Positions 1-4,607 of a stretch of DNA of 5,146 bases are shown here, piece by piece. Origin of the DNA: Lentisphaerota bacterium. Lineage in GTDB: Bacteria > Verrucomicrobiota > Kiritimatiellia > RFP12 > UBA3636. The notes beneath the pieces are model-generated. The model saw nothing but the letters and a program-made list of their open reading frames with translations. It ran no database searches and was not told the origin of the DNA. The position numbers and the translations under genes were made by a program. Position 1 is the stretch's first letter; each line of letters starts with the position of its first letter. The DNA lies in assembly GCA_012514445.1 (NCBI GenBank), contig JAAZAI010000396.1, positions 1 to 5,146 on the forward strand. The letters are read 5' to 3'.

Positions 1-518
1 AAGCCGTCGAAGAAATGCAGGAACGGGATGCGGCTCTCCAGCGTGGCGGCATGCGCGATGAGCGCCATGTCGAGCACTTCCTGGACGCTGCCGGCGGCGA
101 GCATCGCGAAGCCGGTCTGGCGGCAGGCCATGACGTCGGTGTGGTCGCCGAAGATCGAGAGGCCCTGGCAGGCCAGCGCGCGCGCCGAGACGTGGAAGAC
201 CGTGGGGATGAGCTCGCCCGCGATCTTGTACATGTTCGGAATCATCAGCAGCAGGCCCTGGGAGGCCGTGAACGTCGTCGTGAGGGCGCCGGTCGTCAGC
301 GCGCCGTGCAGGGTGCCCGCGGCGCCGCCTTCGGATTCCATCTCGATCACGTTGGGGATGTTTCCCCAGAGATTCTTGTCCTTGCGGGCGGACCACTCGT
401 CGCACCACTCCGCCATCGGGGAGGACGGGGTGATGGGGTAGATCGCGCAGACTTCGCTGCACTTGTAGGCTACTTTCGCGGCGGCTTCGTTGCCGTCGAC
501 CATGATTTTCTTGGACAT
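1..518 (-). CDS. nifJ: Pyruvate:ferredoxin (flavodoxin) oxidoreductase, N-terminal part (runs off the window)
   Basis: Cytoplasmic enzyme that oxidises pyruvate with CoA to acetyl-CoA and CO2 and passes the electrons to ferredoxin or flavodoxin, using thiamine diphosphate (TPP) and Fe-S clusters. Only the first 172 residues are here; the homodimeric fused enzyme is usually about 1,170-1,200, so the cluster and C-terminal TPP-binding domains lie outside. Visible signatures are DGNEAAA at 8-14, YPITPSS at 27-33, EMESEGGAAG at 59-68, TASQGLLLMIPNMYKIAGE at 84-102, HVSARALA at 109-116, SIFGDHTDVMA at 121-131 and HFFDGF at the visible end. Thr30, Glu63 and Arg113 match, one position offset, the substrate/TPP residues Thr31, Glu64 and Arg114 known from the Desulfovibrio africanus enzyme. 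The ATG at 518 is supported by GGAGAAG six bases upstream. It lies 73 bases after fba and probably shares its promoter, subject to the hairpin between them. The match to the fused NifJ type is strong. Confidence 0.95.
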   Translation of the reverse strand, partial: MSKKIMVDGNEAAAKVAYKCSEVCAIYPITPSSPMAEWCDEWSARKDKNLWGNIPNVIEMESEGGAAGTLHGALTTGALTTTFTASQGLLLMIPNMYKIAGELIPTVFHVSARALACQGLSIFGDHTDVMACRQTGFAMLAAGSVQEVLDMALIAHAATLESRIPFLHFFDG

Positions 519-524
519 TGATTG

Positions 525-531
525 CTTCTCC
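525..531 (-). promoter_or_regulatory. Ribosome binding site of nifJ
   Basis: GGAGAAG on the minus strand, six bases before the ATG at 518. This is a good Shine-Dalgarno match at standard spacing and fixes the start codon. It shows that the organism uses SD-led initiation for at least some genes. Confidence 0.7.
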
Positions 532-543
532 GTTTGAATGGAC

Positions 544-570
544 CGGCCCGGACCGTCAAGGCCCGGGCCG
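544..570 (-). terminator. Strong hairpin between fba and nifJ, terminator-like but without a U-tract
   Basis: In the minus-strand transcript the arms CGGCCCGGGCC and GGUCCGGGCCG pair over 11 bp, with one G-U pair, around the five-base loop UUGAC. The opposite strand would have an A-C mismatch at the wobble position, so the fold favours the fba-nifJ transcript. No run of U follows (next bases GUCCAUUCAAAC), so it is not a classical intrinsic terminator. It may attenuate readthrough into nifJ, protect the fba 3' end after processing, or act with Rho. It begins 21 bases after the fba stop and ends 25 bases before the nifJ start. No alternative nifJ promoter is visible in the gap: the TTGACG in the loop region has no suitable -10. 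Confidence 0.45.
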
Positions 571-591
571 CGTCGCCGTGGATCGTTGGGT

Positions 592-1551
592 TCAGCCCTT
601 GGCGTTCTTGATGTACTCGCGAACCGATTCGAGCTGGCCGGCGGAACCGAGGATCTGGTTCTTGCCGGCGATGTACTTCGCGTACTCGTTCATGAAGATC
701 TTGCCGACCGGGCGGAGGTCGAAGTTCTCCGGGTTCTGCATGAAGTGCTCGCGGTGCACGCGGCACCAGACGAGGCGGCCGTCCGTGTCGATGTTGATCT
801 TGGTGACGCCCATCTTGCCGGCCTTGGCGATGTCCTCCTCGGACACGCCCTTGGCGCCGGGCAGCTTGCCGCCCGCGGCGTTGATGCGCTGCACCTCGTC
901 CTGCGGGACCGAGCTGGACCCGTGCATGACCATCGGGAAGCGGGGCAGCACGCGGGCGATTTCCGTGATGACTTCGAAGTGCAGGCCCTGGGTGCCCGAG
1001 AACTTGTACGCGCCATGGCTCGTGCCGATCGCGCAGGCCAGCGAATCGCAGCCCGAGCGCTTCACGAACTCCACCGCCTGCTTCGGATCGGTCAGCTTGG
1101 CGTCCGCCTCGGAGACCGAGACGTGCTCCTCGACGCCGCCGAGCTGGCCGAGCTCGGCTTCGACCGAGATGCCCTTGGCGTGCGCCGCGTCGACGACGCG
1201 CTTCGTGATGGCGATGTTCTCGTCGAACGGCTTTGCAGAGGCGTCGATCATCACCGAGCTGTAGAAGCCGCTCGCGATGCAGTCCATGCAGGCCTCCTCG
1301 TCGCCGTGGTCCAGATGAACCGCGAAGATCGCCTTCGGGAAGATCTCGTCCGCCGCGCGGATCATCGCCTCCAGCAGGCGCTTGTCCGTGTAGGAGCGGG
1401 CGCCCTTGGAGATCTGGATGATGAAGGGGGCCTGGCTGTCGATGCAGCCGCGGAAGAGCCCCATGATTTGCTCGGCGTTGTTGATGTTGTAGGCGCCGAC
1501 CGCGTACTTGCCGTACGCGTGTTCAAAAAGCATTTTAGTCGAAACGATCAT
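592..1551 (-). CDS. fba: Class II (zinc-dependent) fructose-1,6-bisphosphate aldolase
   Basis: Cytoplasmic glycolytic/gluconeogenic enzyme that reversibly splits fructose 1,6-bisphosphate into dihydroxyacetone phosphate and glyceraldehyde 3-phosphate. The protein has 319 residues, in the usual range for class II, and is a single TIM-barrel domain. Visible motifs: VGAYNINN at 18-25; HLDHG at 79-83 with catalytic Asp81 and zinc ligand His82; EAELGQLGG at 131-139, where Glu133 is the conserved second-shell/metal-site glutamate; GTSHG at 176-180 with zinc ligand His179; MHGSSS at 209-214 with zinc ligand His210; and the phosphate-binding loop NIDTDGR at 253-259. The start at 1551 fits the family N-terminus (M-x-V-S-T-K) and has AGGAAAG nine bases upstream. 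The frame stays open a further 27 codons upstream to a TTG, but those codons lie in the predicted 5' leader and do not resemble aldolase. A dedicated promoter precedes it. Another ketose-bisphosphate aldolase such as GatY/KbaY is possible but less likely. Confidence 0.95.
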   Translation of the reverse strand: MIVSTKMLFEHAYGKYAVGAYNINNAEQIMGLFRGCIDSQAPFIIQISKGARSYTDKRLLEAMIRAADEIFPKAIFAVHLDHGDEEACMDCIASGFYSSVMIDASAKPFDENIAITKRVVDAAHAKGISVEAELGQLGGVEEHVSVSEADAKLTDPKQAVEFVKRSGCDSLACAIGTSHGAYKFSGTQGLHFEVITEIARVLPRFPMVMHGSSSVPQDEVQRINAAGGKLPGAKGVSEEDIAKAGKMGVTKINIDTDGRLVWCRVHREHFMQNPENFDLRPVGKIFMNEYAKYIAGKNQILGSAGQLESVREYIKNAKG

Positions 1552-1560
1552 GTTGCCACG

Positions 1561-1567
1561 CTTTCCT
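1561..1567 (-). promoter_or_regulatory. Ribosome binding site of fba
   Basis: AGGAAAG on the minus strand, nine bases before the ATG at 1551. Together with the conserved aldolase N-terminus it supports this start over the upstream in-frame TTG at 1632. Confidence 0.6.
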
Positions 1568-1587
1568 GATGTTGACAGGCGGTTGAG

Positions 1588-1630
1588 GGTTTCCCCGGTC
1601 CGCGGCAGGCGGCTCCGTCTTCGGAAAACC
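1588..1630 (-). promoter_or_regulatory. Possible stem-loop in the fba 5' leader
   Basis: In the fba leader RNA, GGUUUUCC (1630-1623) can pair with GGGAAACC (1595-1588) over 8 bp including one G-U. The loop is GC-rich and holds a smaller possible CCGC/GCGG stem. It starts a few bases after the predicted transcription start and ends 20 bases before the SD. It could stabilise the mRNA 5' end or have a regulatory role. It matches no riboswitch class I recognise. Confidence 0.25.
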
Positions 1631-1641
1631 AATGCGGAAGT

Positions 1642-1670
1642 ATCTTAGCAACACCCCCCGCCGCCGTCAA
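1642..1670 (-). promoter_or_regulatory. Sigma70-type promoter of fba
   Basis: Minus strand: -35 box TTGACG (1670-1665; 5/6 of TTGACA), an exactly 17-base spacer, and -10 box TAAGAT (1647-1642; 4/6 of TATAAT with the key T1, A2 and T6 kept). Transcription would start near 1634-1636, giving an fba leader of about 84 bases. This is the best promoter match in the window and lies just where one is needed, upstream of the second transcription unit. The spacer is very G-rich. The end of the transposon-like element lies only 20 bases upstream of the -35 box, with the 9-bp target repeat and 11 further bases between them, so any UP-element or upstream activator site has been displaced by the insertion. 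Confidence 0.7.
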
Positions 1671-1681
1671 TGGAGATTTCG

Positions 1682-1690
1682 AAAGCCTAC
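1682..1690. repeat. Left copy of 9-bp target-site duplication
   Basis: AAAGCCTAC directly abuts the left terminal inverted repeat. An identical 9-mer directly abuts the right one in the same orientation, as expected for a target-site duplication made by transposition. Confidence 0.75.
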
Positions 1691-1712
1691 GTAATCGGTC
1701 AATCGGCGGGGT
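1691..1712 (+). repeat. Left terminal inverted repeat
   Basis: 22 bp beginning GTAATCGGTC. It pairs with 1949-1970 with mismatches only at positions 4 and 12, and lies immediately inside the AAAGCCTAC duplication. Confidence 0.75.
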
Positions 1713-1770
1713 TGACGTAAGGACGACCCGTCAAGCAGACCGGGGGGCAGCCCCGCCGCCTGCCCGATCG

Positions 1771-1804
1771 AGTCGCTAGTCGCTAGTGGCTAGTCGCTAG
1801 TGGC
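1771..1804 (+). repeat. Heptamer tandem array A (unit AGTCGCT)
   Basis: Five units in tandem: AGTCGCT, AGTCGCT, AGTGGCT, AGTCGCT and the incomplete AGTGGC. Only position 4 varies (C or G). The unit junctions create four CTAG tetramers. The unit is the reverse complement of the unit of array B, so the two arrays can pair as a long imperfect stem around a loop of roughly 77 bases. Confidence 0.85.
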
Positions 1805-1881
1805 AGGGTGAAGACCCTACAACTGCGACGGGAAGATCAGTCGGGAGAGCGTGACGGAATTTCCCGCGCCCCCTCAGGACT

Positions 1882-1909
1882 AGCGACTAGTGGCTAGCGG
1901 CTAGCGACT
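1882..1909 (+). repeat. Heptamer tandem array B (unit AGCGACT, inverse of array A)
   Basis: Four units: AGCGACT, AGTGGCT, AGCGGCT, AGCGACT, preceded by a partial GGACT. AGCGACT is the exact complement of AGTCGCT. The outermost and fourth units pair perfectly with array A, the second with one mismatch and the third with three. Four more CTAG tetramers occur here, including ACTAGT and GCTAGC palindromes. Confidence 0.82.
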
Positions 1910-1910
1910 G

Positions 1911-1970
1911 GTATTCGGTCGAGTCAATCAAAGACCGTGGATTGCCCGACCCCGCCGACTGACCGAATAC
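1911..1970 (-). terminator. Perfect 10-bp inverted repeat at the right end of the element, possible readthrough barrier
   Basis: GTATTCGGTC (1911-1920) and GACCGAATAC (1961-1970) are perfectly complementary, with a 40-base interval that holds a further 5-bp stem (CAATC 1925-1929, GATTG 1940-1944). The outer arm is the element's terminal repeat; the inner arm is a third copy of the same decamer. It begins 6 bases after the stop codon of the upstream gene, so it would fold at the 3' end of the dnaN-operon transcript. No U-tract follows and the loop is long, so a terminator role is only a suggestion. Confidence 0.35.
1949..1970 (-). repeat. Right terminal inverted repeat
   Basis: Read on the minus strand from 1970 it begins GTATTCGGTC and matches the left end at 20 of 22 positions. 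It directly abuts the right AAAGCCTAC copy. Confidence 0.75.
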
Positions 1971-1979
1971 AAAGCCTAC
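1971..1979. repeat. Right copy of 9-bp target-site duplication, overlapping a stop codon
   Basis: AAAGCCTAC, identical to 1682-1690 and in the same orientation. On the minus strand it reads GTAGGCTTT; its TAG is the stop codon of the gene at 1976-3091. The insertion thus left that reading frame unchanged. Confidence 0.75.
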
Positions 1980-3091
1980 AGCCCCGGCACGATCGCCTGC
2001 ACGTCGGGGCGCAGCGCTTTCATCCGGTTTTCAATGGACTGCATCTCCGCCGTCTTGAGGCGGCCGGACGCCGCCGGATCGAGGACGTTCTGCTGCTTCC
2101 AGGCGTCGTACTGGGTCTTGGCGGCCTCGTAGCGGCGTTTATAGTCCCCTTCCTCGCCCTTCATCTTGCGGAGCTGGTCATCAAGCGAATTTCGTCGGGC
2201 GCCCGTCGCGGTCTGGTGCTCCTCGTGGATCGCCTTGGCCCGAAGCGAAAACTCCCGATACGCCTTCGCCGTCTCCTGATGCGCGGCGAGATGCGGATTG
2301 CGCAGCAGCACGTCCTTGTAGAGCTTGGCCTTCGCGGCTTCGTAGCGGCCGTAGAGCCGGCAGTACTCCACCAGCAGATCGCGCGACGCGCGGTCGGCCT
2401 GCTCGTAGGGCATCTCAAACAGGACGAGATCCGCCTCGTACAAATGAACCGGTTCGTACACCCAGAGACGATCCTCCTTGAGATAACAGCACTCGGCCAC
2501 GTTCCCGTCCGGCAGAAGGCGCGAACTCTTCCGGGCGACGACTGTCCCGCCGGCCATGATGCCGACGCGGTTCATCTGCGCGTCGTAGAAGAACGAATTG
2601 GTCACCACGATCCCCCAGGCATATCCGGGATCCGCGTTGAGCGCGGCGCCGGGATCGGGCGGCTCGGCCACGACATCGGCCTGCGGCGCCTCGACGGTCG
2701 TGTTCGTGGCCGCGACGGCAGGAACGTCGTCGGATTTCGGAGGTTCCGCGATTTCGGCTCTCTCCCCGTTGTCCGAGAGATCGGAGGCATCACCAGAATC
2801 AGAAGACGCCTCGGAATCGGAATCGCCCGCCGAGGCGCCGGAGACCTTGGCGATTCCCCGCTCCGCCGTGTCGACGAACTCGGTGCCGGCGCTTTTCGCC
2901 GTCTCGGCCAGGCGAGTCGTGGCCGCGGCGATGCCGTTGGCCACCGCCCCCTGCTCCACGCCACCGGTGAAAAAGCCAGCGATCTTCGCGTAGTGCTCGG
3001 GCTGGCTCGCCTTCAGCAGAGGCAGTCCAAACCACACGACGGCGGAGAGGATGGCGGTGGCGACGAAAACGTGAATCGCGTATTTGATCAT
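1976..3091 (-). CDS. Unrecognised protein: N-terminal membrane anchor, acidic linker, SH3-like middle region, coiled-coil C-terminus
   Basis: 371 residues; I do not recognise the family. Residues 4-26 are one hydrophobic segment after a short start with Lys3, and no lipobox or clear signal-peptidase site follows, so a single-pass anchor with the rest probably outside the membrane is likely. Residues 85-155 are low-complexity, rich in Ser, Asp, Glu, Ala and Pro. Residues 157-227 (from YAWGIVVTNSFFYD to ADLVLFE) look like a small beta-rich fold, perhaps SH3-like, with a Gly-Gly turn at 181-182 and Cys201-Cys202. Residues 232-360 are charged and helical and probably form coiled coil. The phrase RYEAAK occurs twice (249-254 and 320-325), suggesting a repeated helical unit about 71 residues apart. 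It is third in line after dnaN and the S1 gene, 36 bases behind the latter. No good ribosome binding site precedes the ATG at 3091, so the start rests on the hydrophobic N-terminus. An envelope or cell-wall scaffold role is conceivable but only inferred. Confidence 0.8.
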   Translation of the reverse strand: MIKYAIHVFVATAILSAVVWFGLPLLKASQPEHYAKIAGFFTGGVEQGAVANGIAAATTRLAETAKSAGTEFVDTAERGIAKVSGASAGDSDSEASSDSGDASDLSDNGERAEIAEPPKSDDVPAVAATNTTVEAPQADVVAEPPDPGAALNADPGYAWGIVVTNSFFYDAQMNRVGIMAGGTVVARKSSRLLPDGNVAECCYLKEDRLWVYEPVHLYEADLVLFEMPYEQADRASRDLLVEYCRLYGRYEAAKAKLYKDVLLRNPHLAAHQETAKAYREFSLRAKAIHEEHQTATGARRNSLDDQLRKMKGEEGDYKRRYEAAKTQYDAWKQQNVLDPAASGRLKTAEMQSIENRMKALRPDVQAIVPGL

Positions 3092-3127
3092 GCCGGAGAA
3101 TTTTGAGCAGAATGCGGAAAGGCGACG

Positions 3128-4579
3128 TCAGTTCTTGAAAAGCTCGTCGAGCATGCTGCCGAGCGAAGAGATCGAGGCGCCCTGGGCGTTCTCGCTGGCG
3201 GCCCTCATCAAGGCCGCGACGTCATCCCCGCCCTCGCCGGACGCGGAGGCCTTGGCGGGGAGCGTCAGGGAGATGCGGTCGCCGTCCATGGCCTTGACGA
3301 CCACGTCCACCATGCTTCCGATCGGATACTTGGCCTCGAGCTTCGCCGCGGGATTGCCGCCCTTCTCGATGTCGCATTCGCCGATGTGGAGCAGGCCCGT
3401 CTTGTCCTCGGAGAGGCGGACGAACACGCCGAAATCGCGGACGCCCTCGACCAGCCCCTTCAGATGGGCGGCGATGGCGATCGTGCCGGGCTGCATGTCG
3501 CGCACGCGCTTGTCGACGACCTTGAGCGACATCTTCTTCGTGTCGTAGTCGATCGTCTCGACCTGCAGATCGAGCTCGTCCCCTTCGGTCACGCATTCGC
3601 GCGGATGCCCGATGCGGCGGCCGGCGCCGAGCCGGGAGATGGGCACGAGGCCCTCCACGCCGGGGGCGAGGGAGACGAACGCGCCGAACGGCATGAGCTT
3701 GACGACCTTGCCGGTGACGTAGCTGCCGGGGCCGAGAGACCCCGCGAAATCGACCCAGGGATCCGCCACCGTGTCGCGCAGGCTGAAGGAGAAGCGGTTT
3801 TCCTCCCAGTTGAGGGCCTGGATCGCCACGCGGACCTTCTGGCCTTGGTGGACGACGTCTTCCGGCTTGACCGTGCGGTCCCACGAAATCTCGCGCAGGG
3901 GGATGAGCCCCTCGATTCCCCCGATGTCAACGAAGACGCCGAACGGCATGATGTTGGTGACGACGCCCTCGCGGACGTCCCCTTCGCGGAGCTCGGCCTT
4001 GAGAGCCTCGCGCTTCTCGGCGCGCTCCCGCTCCAGCAGGGCGCGGTGGCTGACGACGAGCGTGTGCTCCTCGGGGTCGTATTCGATGACGAGGAAGGCG
4101 AGCGTCTTGCCGATCGGCGTCTCCTCGGTCTCGGCCCTCCGATGCAGGCCCACCTGGGAGAAGGGGCAGAAGGCGCGCTGACCGCCCAGATGGACTTCGT
4201 AGCCGCCGTTGATCTCCTTCTCGATCTTGCCTTCAAGCGGAAGCCGCGTCTGATACGCCTGCAGGATGGACTGGTCGACGACCGAGCCCGAGCCGCCGAG
4301 CGACAGGCGCGCGGCGCCGTCGCGGACTTCGACGAAGAAGACGTCGATGACGTCGCCCTCGGCCGGGAGCAGCTCACCCTCCTTCCACTGCGTGCGTTCG
4401 ATGAGTCCCTGCATCTTTGAATTGATGTCCACGACGATCATCTCGGCGCCCACGGAGAGGACGGTGCCGGCGATCTTTTCGCCGGGATCGAATCCCCGGC
4501 GCATCGTGGTCATCTGGACGTCGATCTCGCCCATGAGCTCGGCCATTTCGCTCGAGCGGGTTCGCTTCGGTGCAATCAT
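3128..4579 (-). CDS. S1-domain RNA-binding protein with five S1 repeats (ribosomal protein S1 or its paralogue)
   Basis: 483 residues with five OB-fold S1 domains at roughly 33-95, 112-182, 198-268, 285-354 and 363-440. Domains 3-5 show the classic signatures: MPFGVFVDIGGIEGLIP (211-227), MPFGAFVSLAPGVEGLVP (296-313) and DFGVFVRLSEDKTGLLHIGE (382-401). Domains 1-2 are divergent, as in ribosomal S1: GYEVHLGGQRAFCPFSQ (126-142) and VVSHRALLE (175-183) align with the E. coli S1 domain-2 segments around RAFLP and SRRA, and ADPW (272-275) matches the end of S1 domain 3. E. coli S1 has six domains and 557 residues, so this is shorter. The CPFSQ variant and the tail SSLGSMLDELFKN (471-483) suit the S1-like paralogue seen in several phyla rather than the main ribosomal S1, but I cannot settle it. 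Such proteins bind single-stranded mRNA and aid translation initiation. The gene starts 28 bases after dnaN. The SD is weak (GGA eight bases upstream), and Met12 or Met16 are alternative starts. Confidence 0.9.
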   Translation of the reverse strand: MIAPKRTRSSEMAELMGEIDVQMTTMRRGFDPGEKIAGTVLSVGAEMIVVDINSKMQGLIERTQWKEGELLPAEGDVIDVFFVEVRDGAARLSLGGSGSVVDQSILQAYQTRLPLEGKIEKEINGGYEVHLGGQRAFCPFSQVGLHRRAETEETPIGKTLAFLVIEYDPEEHTLVVSHRALLERERAEKREALKAELREGDVREGVVTNIMPFGVFVDIGGIEGLIPLREISWDRTVKPEDVVHQGQKVRVAIQALNWEENRFSFSLRDTVADPWVDFAGSLGPGSYVTGKVVKLMPFGAFVSLAPGVEGLVPISRLGAGRRIGHPRECVTEGDELDLQVETIDYDTKKMSLKVVDKRVRDMQPGTIAIAAHLKGLVEGVRDFGVFVRLSEDKTGLLHIGECDIEKGGNPAAKLEAKYPIGSMVDVVVKAMDGDRISLTLPAKASASGEGGDDVAALMRAASENAQGASISSLGSMLDELFKN

Positions 4580-4607
4580 GTTGTGGATCCGGTTCCCTTG
4601 GGCTCGA

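Larger units (their letters stand above)
1691..1970. mobile_element. MITE-like non-autonomous element, 280 bp, with 22-bp terminal inverted repeats and 9-bp target duplication
   Basis: The ends are inverted repeats: 1691-1712 reads GTAATCGGTC then AATCGGCGGG then GT; the complement of 1970-1949 reads GTATTCGGTC, AGTCGGCGGG, GT, so 20 of 22 positions agree and similarity stops there. Both ends are flanked by the same 9-mer. There is no plausible coding sequence inside, so the element would have to be moved by a transposase encoded elsewhere. The interior is heavily structured: TTGACG/CGTCAA (1712-1717, 1729-1734), GGGCAG/CTGCCC (1745-1750, 1760-1765), two opposed heptamer arrays (1771-1804 and 1882-1909), AGGGT/ACCCT (1805-1809, 1814-1818), CGGGAA/TTCCCG (1829-1834, 1861-1866), and a terminal 10-bp hairpin (1911-1970). 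A 9-bp duplication is made by several transposase families, including IS4-type and IS1, so the family cannot be named. It could instead be an ordinary intergenic palindromic repeat whose flanking 9-mer is chance, but the exact abutment argues against that. Confidence 0.72.

Noticed and set aside
530..560. Promoter for nifJ using TTGACG in the intergenic hairpin
   Set aside because: No acceptable -10 hexamer lies 15-19 bases downstream, and the TTGACG is within the hairpin loop and arm.
538..1569. Long plus-strand open frame (343 codons)
   Set aside because: Exactly antisense to fba. The translation is a low-complexity Arg/Ala/Asp/Val mix typical of a GC-rich antisense frame, while the minus strand shows intact aldolase motifs.
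1552..1632. Upstream extension of fba by 27 codons to a TTG
   Set aside because: It begins at the predicted transcription start, has no ribosome binding site and reads as basic low-complexity sequence, while the ATG at 1551 has both an SD and the family N-terminus.
1771..1909. CRISPR array
   Set aside because: The repeats are 7 bp and contiguous with no spacers, and the two arrays are inverted relative to each other. No cas genes are nearby.
1691..1970. Integron attC site or tRNA-like gene
   Set aside because: No attC core sites (GTTRRRY pattern at both ends), no integrase, and no cloverleaf with a T-loop. The terminal repeats plus direct duplication fit transposition better.
1937..3106. 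Long plus-strand open frame (389 codons)
   Set aside because: Antisense to the unrecognised membrane protein; Arg/Gly/Leu/Val-rich with no domain, and its start lies inside the transposon-like element. The minus-strand frame has a sensible hydrophobic N-terminus, domain layout and stop.
3386..4420. Long plus-strand open frame (344 codons)
   Set aside because: Shadow of the S1-domain gene, whose five domains are clear on the minus strand.
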